A DNA stretch of 64,000 nucleotides from Pyrenopolyporus hunteri. Lineage: Eukaryota; Ascomycota; Sordariomycetes; Xylariales; Hypoxylaceae. How positions within the stretch are numbered: the stretch's first letter is position 1; every line of letters begins with the position of its first letter. The notes below the pieces were generated by a model. The model had not been told where the DNA came from. It worked only from the letters and a program-made list of their open reading frames with translations, and searched no databases. A program made the translations under genes and the position numbers. Below, one piece after another: positions 48,618 through 59,354 of this stretch. The stretch covers positions 1 through 64,000 of the forward strand of contig CADCXC010000041.1 of NCBI GenBank assembly GCA_902806595.1. Direction: 5' to 3'.

Positions 48618-50017
48618 TCACCTGCCGCATTCGAAAGCCATGGGAGATAGGCAAATAGTGCTCGCAGACATACTCACCTATAGCGTACAAGAGATGGTCT
48701 CGTGTCTGCGGTCTATATCTTTAGGAAGCCCCCCGCTTGTGAGCCAGATAGCTCGGTCTCCGGCCTGTTGATACTTACCAACAGTCGCTTTTTCCTTTTC
48801 TTTCTCTCTCTCTCTTTTGACAATGCCGTGGTCAATAAGGGAAAGTCGTATATGAGTTGGAGTTCGCTGTCGTATTATTTATGAGTCTACGATGATTGGC
48901 CAATGCTTCGACTGTTTGACGCGGGGTCTTGCTTAAGAGATCGGCGCTTGTGGTGACGCCCGAAGGAACGACAAAACATCATCCGCTCGAAGCCACTTGA
49001 CGCTCGTCTGACAAGAAGCAGGAAACGATGTGTAGTACGGCATCGCCCACGGGGAGATCACTCGATGACAAGCAGATGACTCCATATCAACCGGCGATTC
49101 CTCCTTTCCCAACTCGATCCTCGCTGCAACTCGATTCTCAAGATCACTTCTCCCCCCCGCGCCTTGGTGGACCAGCTGACGACCCTGCCACGTTTTCTCC
49201 ATTGGAAACCCCCACGCCGAGTCGTCTCATTTATTGGCCGGCCCTGGTCTAGGTACTGCGCCGCATGGTTCTGTCGGCGGCTAGAATGGGAAACCGAGCG
49301 CGGCCACAGTAGAAGAAACAAGAGGAAGCAAGAAAGAAAAAGAAGAACTTGTGGAGGATGTCTAGAAAAAGATACCTGCTCGCGTGGTCCCTAATCCTGC
49401 ACACGCCGAACTGTTCTCGGTGAAATATCGCGGTGGCTATTTACTTGCATTAACCAAAAGCCAACCCCTGACCAATTCTAGACCCCCTCTAAAAACTAGG
49501 TCTTCCTCACTAACCTTTCCTTCTGGCGACATCTTCAAGCTAGCCGTCGCACTACCACGAAAAGCCGCGGAGGCGTCTCTCAGCGTCTTACGACTCCTCG
49601 GGCCGGAAGTAGGAAACGTAAAATCCGAGAGAAAGGGACAGAAGCTAGCATCGAGGAGAAAACGGTGGATTTAGTACGACCGAGATCGTCGGACCCTAGT
49701 ACCTAGACCCCTCTAGCGATTCGGTACCGGATTCTGGTAAGTAAGTGTTTGGGTGTCTTTATACGATTGTTGGTACTTTGCCACGAGAGCTTGCCGCAAT
49801 ACAGCGTATTGATTGGCTGTAAGCTTCGGTCTTTCTCAACTGCACTACATACATGCCTCCCTAGGAGGTACCTATGCGGTGCCGTATGTGTAAATCATGG
49901 GCCTTGAGAAGTCCAGGGGGCCTCGGTAGGATTCGACTTTTATCGGATGTGACCTAGTTATGTGCAATTGGGAATGGTACATGCATACCATGGTTAGTTA
50001 GTTTTTGCCATCATCAT

Positions 50018-50532
50018 GTCCCTCATCGCAAACAAGGAGCAGCACCTGTTCAACAGCCCACGTTGACCAGTTTCGGTATCGTAGCCGAAGCCGAGAGTCT
50101 CGATATCTTGGAACCTGAGCTGTATACGGGAACTGCCGACCCCTGGTTCGCAGTGTACGACAGGGCCAGTCGAATCGATTTTGATTACTTCAGGTGCGTT
50201 ATGAGTTATAACTGATAAGCGCTTACGAACTCAGAGCGTGGCTAGCAATTGAGGCTATTTCGGACTGTCTACCCACGCGGACGGGTTTTCAGGGTCCTGG
50301 CCGCTTTGCGAAATTCGAAATGCAGGGCCTGTCGAAAGGAGGGGGCTGTCTTGGTCTTCTGCCAAAAGTAATGCAGTACTTGGTCTTTGAGGTAACCCGC
50401 GAAATGGCGCTACGACGAATCTGGCGATGCCGTCCTGCGGCTTGCGACAGGCGACAGGCGACAGGCGATGGGCGAGTTATTGCGAGAGGAACGCTTATAC
50501 ATAGGTATATACATACCTACCTATATACATAG
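50018..50532 (+). pseudogene. Possible gene relic, unknown family
   Basis: A frame open from before 50018 to 50193 reads LTSFGIVAEAESLDILEPEL, then YTGTADPWFAVYDRASRIDF, and ends at a GTGCGT donor. After a 41-nt intron-like gap (ending CTCAG at 50234) the same phase continues as AWLAIEAISDCLPTRTGFQG and LLPKVMQYLVFEVTREMALR. Amino-acid use looks like a folded protein, and both splice signals fit. The frame then runs into GCGACAG tandem repeats and TACCTA repeats, so the native end is lost, and no start codon lies close upstream. The intron is shorter than usual. I do not recognise the family; best read as a remnant or a piece of an unannotated gene. Confidence 0.3.
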
Positions 50533-50796
50533 GTAGGTATGCTACCTGTATATATTACCTGCCGTTATGGATGTTCTAGACTAAAGGGGAAATATATGAG
50601 AAGCCAGCTTCGAGGCTTCTGTTACAGTGACTCTGCACGATTCTAGACGCGGTCCCAAGTTTGTCGAATGGGAGAAATTAAAGAGACTTCAGAGATATTA
50701 ATAAGGGAACACAGACGTGCGTCGTATGTACCAGCCATTCCAATAAGCGCTATATTAGGTATACTTTAGGTACGAATACATAAGCCACCTAATACC

Positions 50797-50880
50797 CAGG
50801 TAGGTATGTACCTACCTACCTACCTACATGAGGTAAGGAGATATGTATATACACTAGGTGGTAGGTACCTACCTAGGTAT
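50797..50880. repeat. TACCTAGGTA / (TACC)n motif cluster
   Basis: Contains CCAGGTAGGTATGTACC, a (TACC)n run and GGTAGGTACCTACCTAGGTA. The motif is its own reverse complement in part (TACCTAGGTA). It recurs in intergenic DNA throughout the right half of the window. Confidence 0.8.
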
Positions 50881-52393
50881 GTTTATAGTACGGAGGCGCT
50901 TTCTCACTTGCACCAGGACGGTAGGTGGATAATAGGTACCTACCTAGTAGGCACCTTCAATCAAATGGTCCGTCTGACATGTGATTTAGACTTCGAAATA
51001 CCGACTTCCACTTCGACTTCAAACCACGGACGTTCCGGGCAGAGAAAGGCGTGGTAACTAACATTATCCCGCGCCCTGTAGGTGCACGATACGCCTAATA
51101 GTGTGGCACATCACATGTACAGTACAACACTCAACTCAAATACCTCATATGTACCGCGGCAGGTACCTACATACATGCAATGGAATATATTATGAGGTAT
51201 GAATTCATTTGACTTGCTTTTTGTTCAACCCCATACCGACTGTCACAACACAGAAGAGGTGACGATCTACACTCTTATACTATGTCGCCCGCTGCGCTGA
51301 AGATTCCAAACCCAATCCTCGACGATAACTGGCTACCTACCACGCAGCCTGGCTCTTCAGGTGGACGGGTGAGCTTGGAGCTTAGAGCAATGCAGACCAA
51401 CGATCATCAACAGAGGGTCCCCCCGACCCACAAACCACGCGAGCGAAGAATTAAAACAAAGGTAGTCACCGGATCCTGGTGATTTGCTGACGGTTTCGCC
51501 ATAGCGATTAGTTGTCTTAAACAATCCGCGGTCGTTTTCATCATCTTATTTCGAGTAAGGCGGGAAACGCCGGGGAGCCGGAGCTAAATCCCTAAGGAAG
51601 TTCTCGCGTTCGAAGGCCCCCGTGTGGGAGAGGCCGTGAGGCTGACGCTGGCTTTTTCTTTTTCTTTTTTTCCTTTTTCCAACCCCCCTTCCCCCCCGTT
51701 TTCCCCCGCGCGTTGACGTCGAGCCTGGCATCTAGAATTTGAAGTGTAAAGAATTCGATGGATTCAGCGGACCGTTGAAATATGTATATGCTACCTTTAT
51801 TACCTCTGTTGCCTCTGCCACCTCTGCCACCTCTGCTACCAGTATAGGAGAAACGTCGGATCTTGTGAGATCTGTTAACCAAAAATAGAATGTTACCGTT
51901 GTGGAGTCCAGCGTTGTCTCTTCTGGTAAATTGGTCCTCATTTCTTTCGTCAACCGGAGCTCAAAAAAATAATACATAGGGTACGTCTATGGTACGTCTC
52001 TACACTATGTACATGAGAGAGGCTTTCGAGTGGGGATTCAATGGCCCGTGGGCTGGGCCCTTGTACGGATTGTCTTGTAATAGCTCGTACCTCGAGGGTT
52101 CGCACAAAAGTGTGGGGGTTTGTCCATCTGATCCTTGCAAGACTTTTGCATTCCTGCCACTCTACCCTTGTCGATTTATCCTTGTTCACAACCCTTGGTT
52201 TTTTGACCCTTGACTCGAAGAGCGTATATATTGCGCGTCGCAGTGCGGTACCTAGGTACCTATATCACCTACAGAGCGCAAGCTTCCAATCCGTTGCAAA
52301 CCCTTTCCCACATCTGTATGTATACGCTCTGACCGAGTAGCGATACCCAGAATCTATATCCACATTCATACACACCTCACATACCTCCATACA

Positions 52394-52420
52394 ACCTACC
52401 TACCTACCTACCTACCTACA
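52394..52420. repeat. (CTAC)n tetranucleotide repeat
   Basis: About six copies of CTAC/TACC in a row, part of the same sequence family as the TACCTAGGTA palindromes. Confidence 0.85.
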
Positions 52421-53839
52421 CACTATGGTAATACTAAGGTGGGATGTAGTCTACTCTTCGATATCGGAACTCGCTGACCCGGTTCTGGATCGCGAGCTTA
52501 TTCGTCTCCTAAGTTCCGATCCCGACTACACATCGGAGCCATAGAGTAGCATTGGCATATAGTATAATGCCAAATGTTTCTCATCTCACTCGTACGTCAA
52601 CGGACGAGCGCTCCTCGACTGCGACGGTACCTATCTCGAAGGTGTGGTATGGCGGAAGAATTGATATTCCCCATCTGATCTCGTTGTCCACCTAATTTAG
52701 GAGGTAAGATGTGAGCTATCAATGTCGGGAAACCCCCACCTCGGTGGAATTCTTGTTTTCGCTCGTTTCTACATAGTAGGTAGCCGAGATGGCGAACGAC
52801 GTGTAATATCCGTCTCCCTTTCAATATTTGGAACTATTTAACCTAGCCCCTTGAGAATAAATAGAACAGTTCTCATGTGGCATGGTAGTAGAACGTCTAT
52901 AGAAGATTATCCACGTCTACTATTGGGAAGTCCGCTAGGTTAAATAATGTGTTGGGGATCAATTGGTGCCATCATATATCTTGCTTAGTCGTCCTGAGGC
53001 TGGTGACACGACTTCATGCACAGTCCTTTGCCGTCGAATTGGAAGATGAGATGCGTCCTGAGCTACCCTCCCATAATCACTAATGGGCAGGGCCGACACC
53101 CATCAATGGATGACATTACCTCTTAGAAATGAATTGCACGTTGCGGCTTCGGAGCTCGAGCTCGACTGCCGCCCATCGCACCGATAACGAGACGATGTGA
53201 ATGGTTGCTATCCCATTCCTTTCGTGAGTTGCTGGGCAGTCCAGGTAGGTATAATCCATATTATACACTATCAACGTCCGGTCGAGTTTCTCTAAGCGCT
53301 CCGTATATAGGCCCTCGTGTACCGGCTTTTCCCGAGACCCATACAGAACTCCTTACCAAGTAAGCATAGCGTCGGACGCTGGCCCACATATAGGGTCCGA
53401 ATAGACAGACTTAACATGGTATAGAGATATCTGAGCCGCGAAAGCATATGAAGCTTCAATCTTCCAGTCTAAAAAGGTAGGCTACTATACTATTCGTTTT
53501 CCACCCGCCCCACAAATCGGTGCTAGACCGGACGATGCTCTCACGACATACCACGATCCTAACGAGGGCTATCCTTGCCTTATCTTCTAGCGCTATAACG
53601 TCTATGCAGCTTGAAGTCACCCAAGCTTCGACTAAACCGATCGGCCTTGTTCATCTTGGATGTTGACGTACTTGAGCTTTCCTAGCGACCGTCCATCCCT
53701 ACATACATACCTAGATAAGTGAGATGGGTTAAGGTATATGTAGGTAGGGAAGATCAGTACATGGTGTTTTCGGTTCGTGTTGGTGGTCAACCTGCCGTAC
53801 CGTACCGTACCGGGGATAATTGCTGCTACCGTGCTATAT

Positions 53840-53890
53840 GTACCTACATACCTAGGTAGGTAGGTAGGTATGTATGTAGGTACATAGGTA
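53840..53890. repeat. Palindromic TACC/GGTA repeat cluster
   Basis: TACCTACATACCTAGGTAGG is followed by further GGTA units and TATGTATGTAGGTAC, forming an inverted arrangement of TACC units facing GGTA units that could fold into a hairpin. Confidence 0.8.
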
Positions 53891-54570
53891 ATCATACTAA
53901 CTTGGCTTTAGGGACTCTGCTGTTGGACGACGGAGAGGGGCACAGCTGCAGCTGGATGATGTATCTGGTACGCGACGTATACCTGTTCCGGCGCAGAAGC
54001 AATTCGTATACAACGTAGGTATGTATATGCGCATATGAATGCCTCTTGGTCCTCTTACGGACGACAGCTCGCACGAGTCCCGGTCTTGCGTTTTCTCTTT
54101 CTTTTCTACCAATTCTGCCTGTATGATTCACCGGTGCGCAGGTATAGAGTTAGCAAGAGGATTTCATTATTATTACTCGTGTCGCTGATTGATGGGGAAT
54201 CTTCACAACACTAGGATAACTACCGTAAAATACAAATTGTACAATACATCAAGTAATTTCTAGTTTGTTTGTTGAATGGAACTACATACCCACACCCCTA
54301 AGTACTCGGCATAGGGAGGGCTACATCTACATCCATACCGGTATATAGACTTCAGGTACGTCCATACGGATACCTTACATGCTGCGCTACGCAAGGAGCC
54401 GTTAAGGCAAGTGGAACTCAAAAAGGTGCCTAACATTCAAAGAGATCCAAGTATCCAAGGTACAGCGCCTACTTCGTAGAAGCACCCACTTACAGACACT
54501 AAATCGGGTACAATGTATGTAACTGTTGGTACCCAGTGAAATCACCTAACACTGTCGCAGAACCACCTAG

Positions 54571-54609
54571 GTAGGCGTCTTTTGTAGGCGTCTTTTGTAG
54601 GCGTCTTTT
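54571..54609. repeat. 13-bp tandem repeat, three perfect copies
   Basis: GTAGGCGTCTTTT occurs three times without change in gene-poor DNA. No function suggested. Confidence 0.9.
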
Positions 54610-55414
54610 GTATTGTAACTTAATGGTCTTTCCCCCGATGTCAAATGCACCAGAGACATTCCGTGAATCTGCCAAACCTTACTTACATGTATGTACCTTA
54701 CTCATGAACTGGCTGCTCTTTTGACACCTATAACTGTCGGACTTTACTTCACGCCCAATTCTGAATAATACACATACTTAAGAAGGTAGATCATCTTATA
54801 AAACAGCTAGGGAAAGGAAGCAAAAGGTTGTCGAGACTCCCCACTGGTCGAGGTCTTGTCTAGGTACGTTTTAATTTCGGCGCAGATCCACTATCCATCA
54901 TCCAAAACCATCCACTCCCCCCCCCTCGTAGCAACTCGCTTCGGCTGCATAGAGGTAGAAGCTCTTGGGGTTCCTCATGTGCGGAGGTAGTCGAAGGAAC
55001 CTCTCGAAACCCCCCAATTGTCGCCGCGGGATTGGTCCAGGGTTACAACCACCAAGAATCGTCAATCCCAAGCCGAGCTAGCAGGAACAAAGCCGCAGAA
55101 ACAGCCGCTGCCCACTGAGGTACCGCTGGAACCGTGGATCGCCGGGTCCCATGAATGCTAGCACCGGAATCATCCCAAGCCTAGCCTAGCCTAGTAGCTC
55201 TTCCTGCGAGCTGCGTGTGAGGGAGTTGAGGGAGTAGCGAGTGAGAGAAGTGCGAGAAGTAAGAGGGAAAGAGGGAAAGAGAGAAAGAGAAGGGAGGGAA
55301 GACCCAGAAGACCCAGAAGACCCAGGCCCTACCGGCTCGTCCAAGTGGTTAGGGCCTACGAAGCGGTCCCTCCAAGAGTGGTCCCCTTCGTTCAAGGAAT
55401 TACCAGCATCTTGC

Positions 55415-55500
55415 ACTCGCACTTGCACTTGCACCTGCACTTGCATTCGCATCCACGTCCATATCCACATCCACTTCCACATCCACCACACTCCATTACA
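55415..55500. repeat. Hexanucleotide-period repeat upstream of areA
   Basis: CACTTGCACTTGCACCTGCA grades into CATCCACGTCCATATCCACA-type units with a 6-bp period, followed by CCATCCAC repeats to about 55560. It lies about 800 bp before the areA start, in its probable promoter or leader. Confidence 0.75.
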
Positions 55501-55719
55501 AAGTCTGAGGGTGCACCCACGACCCATCCACAACCCATCCACTACCCATCCACCACCCATGTCACCCAAGACCGAGCCGAACCAAACTGCCTGATGAGTG
55601 AGCATCCAATCCACTTCAACCCGCTCCGTGAGATTGTAAGGGTAATGCGACAGTGAACTTCCCGAGTTTGCTATTGCTTCGTTGCTCTCTCTGTTTCCCT
55701 CCCGTACCTGTTACTCTCG

Positions 55720-55830
55720 ACACTGCTGCCGTTGCCGTTGCTGTCGCTGCTGGTGCTGCTGCTACCATTACTGCTGCTGCTGCTGCTGCTGACACTACTA
55801 CCGCCGCTACTGCTACCGCTGCTCCTCCGC
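55720..55830. repeat. GCT/CTG trinucleotide-rich stretch upstream of areA
   Basis: Imperfect (GCT/GCC/GTT)n with a perfect CTGCTGCTGCTGCTGCTG core near 55772-55792. It is open in several frames, which makes it look coding, but no start, domain or splice context supports a protein. It may lie in the areA 5' leader. Confidence 0.75.
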
Positions 55831-56282
55831 CCTCGAACTAGGAAGTGTTCCGTACACCACACTTACCCCCCTCCTGTTCCTAACGCGCGAGAGGTCGAAC
55901 AAGCCGGGACGGGAGAGAAGAAAAAAGAAGAGGAAAACAATTAAATGCACCTAGCCTTTCTACGTACAATTCTAGCATACCTAGCGTCCCCGTTCCTTTT
56001 CCCCTTCTTTTTTCTTTTTAATCTCTTGTGGGATTTTGCAAGCTGTTCGCTATCCTCCCAGTCGCTCAGACCCGGGAAACAAACTTTAGGATAGCGTTCG
56101 GCTTGCGAAGGGACTTGGGCTGACAGCCCAAACCTTGGAACGTGGGGAAAACTTGGGAAAGTGATCCGTAATACGTACGAAATCACTTTCTCCAACGACC
56201 CCGTACAAAAAAAGCAAAAAGGAAAAGAAAGAGGTCTCGATCTCGACTTTCTTTTTCTTCTCTTCACCACCTATTCTACGAC

Positions 56283-59200
56283 ATGGCCGCTAGTTTAGTG
56301 TCGCCAATAGCGACCTCGAGTCCCTCAACAGCAATGAATCCTACCACGACAGAGCACGACTTTCGCTTCCCGCGGAGGCCGTTTGAAGCCACCACCGAAT
56401 CGACCCAGTCGAGTAAGAAGAATACCCACGAGAGCAGTCCTGGAGACTTGCGCATGAACGAGCTTAATTTAGATTTCACGAAGCCGGACGACCCAGCGCT
56501 GTTCAATTTCTTACAGCCCGCCATCTTTCCAGGTTTGCAGAATGGCATGTCGGGAAACAACGAGAGTTTGGAGCAGATGCAGCAAAGCGATCCGCTGGCC
56601 ACGCAAATTTGGAGGTTCTTTCGCAACACGAAGCAGAGCTTGCCGAACCAGGAGCGCATGGTGAACTTGACGTGGCGCATGATGCATTTGAATCTGCGGA
56701 GGAGAAAGCAGGCCGAAGATGCTCGGTATGTTAGTTGCGTGTTGTGTAGAGGCGCATCGCGACTCTAACCGTTCTCATAGTCGCACCGCCGCTCGCGAAA
56801 ACGGTAACTCGGCGACGAATGCTACGAATGCTCCCAGTGGTATCGCGCAGCTTCGAAAGACCTCCGATCAGGTCCATATACATACGGACCCCATGAACCT
56901 CGACGATTTCATATTTTCCGAGAGCGTCGCGACCCCGGCCGGACTAGCAGCAACGCCTTCGCCCGACACGAAACAGGAGGGGGGGAAGTTGGTTCACTCC
57001 ACGGCCGCCGCCATCCCTATAAAGTCCCGCAAAGCGGCCTCGCAGCATTTCGTCCCCCAATCGGTTCCTGTTCCTACTCACCAAAGAACCCCCGATGAAT
57101 TTGCCTACGTCACCCGACATCATAGAAAAACTAGTATTGACGATAGACGAGTGAGTAAAGCAGAAGTGCCTTTGTTTGCTGCTGTAAAACATGGTGTAAT
57201 CTCGAGTCCTTTTACTCCCACCCGCGATATTCTCATGAGATGCTTGCCTCCGCGGCAGATATATATATGTAGAGAGCTAATAATAATAATTGCTAGACTC
57301 GGAACTTGAAACGCCCTGCTAACTTTTCTCCCCACGTCTCTGCCCTCGGCGGCAACAATTATGTCTCTAATGAGTTGGACGCCGACTCTGACCTCCACGA
57401 ATATTCTCTAGATAATCCTCAGGCAAACGGAAACGCCCATATCCACCAGCAGCCGGGCGTTCCATTTCCCCTGGACACATTCAACATGGAAAACGACCCT
57501 ATCATCACTTCGGCGGGACCCTTCCAGCACGGGTTTTCATTCTCGCCGTCGACATCGCCTATGGTTCCTCACGGCCCCTTTTCAAATTTCTATAACCATC
57601 ACAGCGTTGCTCCGGGCTCGGTAAATGGCGCGGACTACTACTCTCCGCCTGGGTCCGCCTATCAGTCGGCCGTTTCTACGCCGCATCCCATGGTCGAAAA
57701 TGAGAACCTATTTTTCGGTTCTATGGATATGCGTCATCAACGAGCACAAGGGTTCCGCCCAGCACCAGGATCGATGAGGGGTCAGATGGGCCAACAGTTT
57801 GTGCATCAACCCAACGGTAACTCGATGTTTCCGCCGGCCACTACCGGAGCTGATCCGTCTTCCTCGTTCACACAAACCCTCAATTTTGGTCATGTTGATC
57901 CGAGCCAAGTCTTCCAACCCGAGCATTCAGTTCGCTCCCCTGGTGTTAACATGACGCATGAAAATGTGTTTAGCTTCGGCGCTGACTCCGAAAACGAAGA
58001 TGAGGACGGTGGCGCCTTTGCCGACCGCAACATGGGAATGCATCAAGCATTTTCACCGGAGAACGAACAAGGGATGGATATGAGCAACCCGGGGACCATG
58101 GGATGGGATGCCTCCTTGCCCGGGCAGTTCAGCACGCAAGCGGCCCGGTACCCTGCTGGGCCACCCCGTAAGCAGGTCACGATTGGAGGCACTACCACGG
58201 ATTATCTAGATTCTGGCGATTGGGACGGCCAAGGCAACCTACCGCGGTCCCAGTCGTTCCGGTCGGCCAGCGACGGGCGCCGGAAGATCCCTCGCACGGT
58301 TTCGACGCCGAACGCCAATATGAGTGGCCGTGGGAATCCATTCGACAAACTAGCCCAATCGAACCCGAATTCTCCGCCGGCGGATGTGTCAGGCAATATC
58401 TCGGGCTTCTCTTCCGTGGCACCCAGTAGGCCTACTTCCCCACCGGGTTCCAAACATGGCTCCACGAGCAACCTGCAAGCTGCCGCGGGAAGTCAGGGAG
58501 ACGGGAATACACCTACCACCTGTACTAACTGTTTTACGCAAACTACGCCGCTATGGCGTCGTAACCCGGAGGGCCAGCCTCTATGCAATGCTTGCGGATT
58601 ATTCCTGAAGCTTCACGGAGTCGTGAGACCTCTAAGTCTGAAAACCGACGTGATCAAAAAGCGTAATCGTGGGTCTGGCGCAAGCCTCCCCGTTGGAGGG
58701 ACGAGTACGAGATCCAAAAAGAACGTTGGCAACACGTCTGGTACCGCTTCAGGACCCGCCTCAAGAAAAAATTCTACGTTAGCTATTTCTGCCACGAACA
58801 GCACAACGCAAGCAACTACGCCACCCTCGACGGCCAACAGGGCTGGCAGCGTGAACGAGGGCGAGAGTCCCGCAAGCGGTGCTGGTGGCTCCGGCGGCAA
58901 CACCGCAGGTAGCACACCGACAAGTTACGCGGGCTCCGCCACTGGCGCAGTGGGCGGCAAAGGCGTCATACCAATCGCGGCAGCTCCACCGAAGAATGCG
59001 CCAGGGCCAGGTGCTGCCTCGCTTCCGCGAAGCATTGGCACCAGCGGCTCCTCCAAACGCCAGCGCCGTAGCAGCAAGAGCACTGGTCCAACCGAATCCT
59101 CTACCGGCATGGACGTGGATAGCCCGGAGAATTCGACCGGCTCGAACGAAGCCGCTCGTTCCATCGGTTCTTCGAGCGGATTCACGGGCATGTCCAACAC

Positions 59201-59354
59201 AGGAAATCTAGGTCTTGCCAACGGTTTCGGCATGACCCAAAGGCCGATGATGGCACATGGTCTGCCCAACATGTCCGGTAGTTCCAGTAGTGTGATGAAT
59301 TCCGGGTCTGGAAATGGCCCGCAGGAGTGGGAGTGGTTGACAATGAGCCTCTAA
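56283..59354 (+). CDS. areA: GATA transcription factor AreA/NIT2, global nitrogen regulator
   Basis: Positive regulator of nitrogen-catabolic genes; binds GATA sites in the nucleus when preferred nitrogen is scarce. Exons 56283-56725, 56781-57150 and 57297-59354 (introns of 55 and 146 nt, both GT-AG) give 956 residues, in range for AreA (876) and NIT2 (1036). The N-terminus has DFRFPRRPFEATTEST and the conserved acidic block MNELNLDFTKPDDPALFNFL, then WRFFRNTK...WRMMHLNLRRR, SGIAQLRK, DPMNLDDFIF and RKTSIDDRR. The single zinc finger is C-X2-C-X17-C-X2-C at 680-704 (CTNCFTQTTPLWRRN ... LCNACGLFLKLHG), followed by the basic VIKKRNR. The extreme C-terminus EWEWLTMSL is the segment through which Nmr/NmrA co-repressors act in relatives. 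The start ATG has a good context (ACATGG); a second in-frame ATG lies 17 codons later. Long 5' region with microsatellites. Confidence 0.97.

Larger units (their letters stand above)
47646..56282. other. 8.6-kb gene-poor intergenic region upstream of areA
   Basis: No complete gene can be supported between the WSC gene start and areA. The region holds the WSC promoter at its left end, two weak coding-like islands (48423-48617 and 50018-50532, listed separately), clusters of the TACCTAGGTA motif and its TACC extension (50797-50880, 52394-52420, 53840-53890), small tandem repeats and, in the last ~1 kb, simple repeats of the areA leader/promoter. Long 5' regions are usual for areA/nit-2 genes. 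Confidence 0.5.

Noticed and set aside
55653..55944. Poly-Ala/Leu frames in the CTG-rich stretch before areA
   Set aside because: Simple-repeat translation with no start context, domain or splice support.
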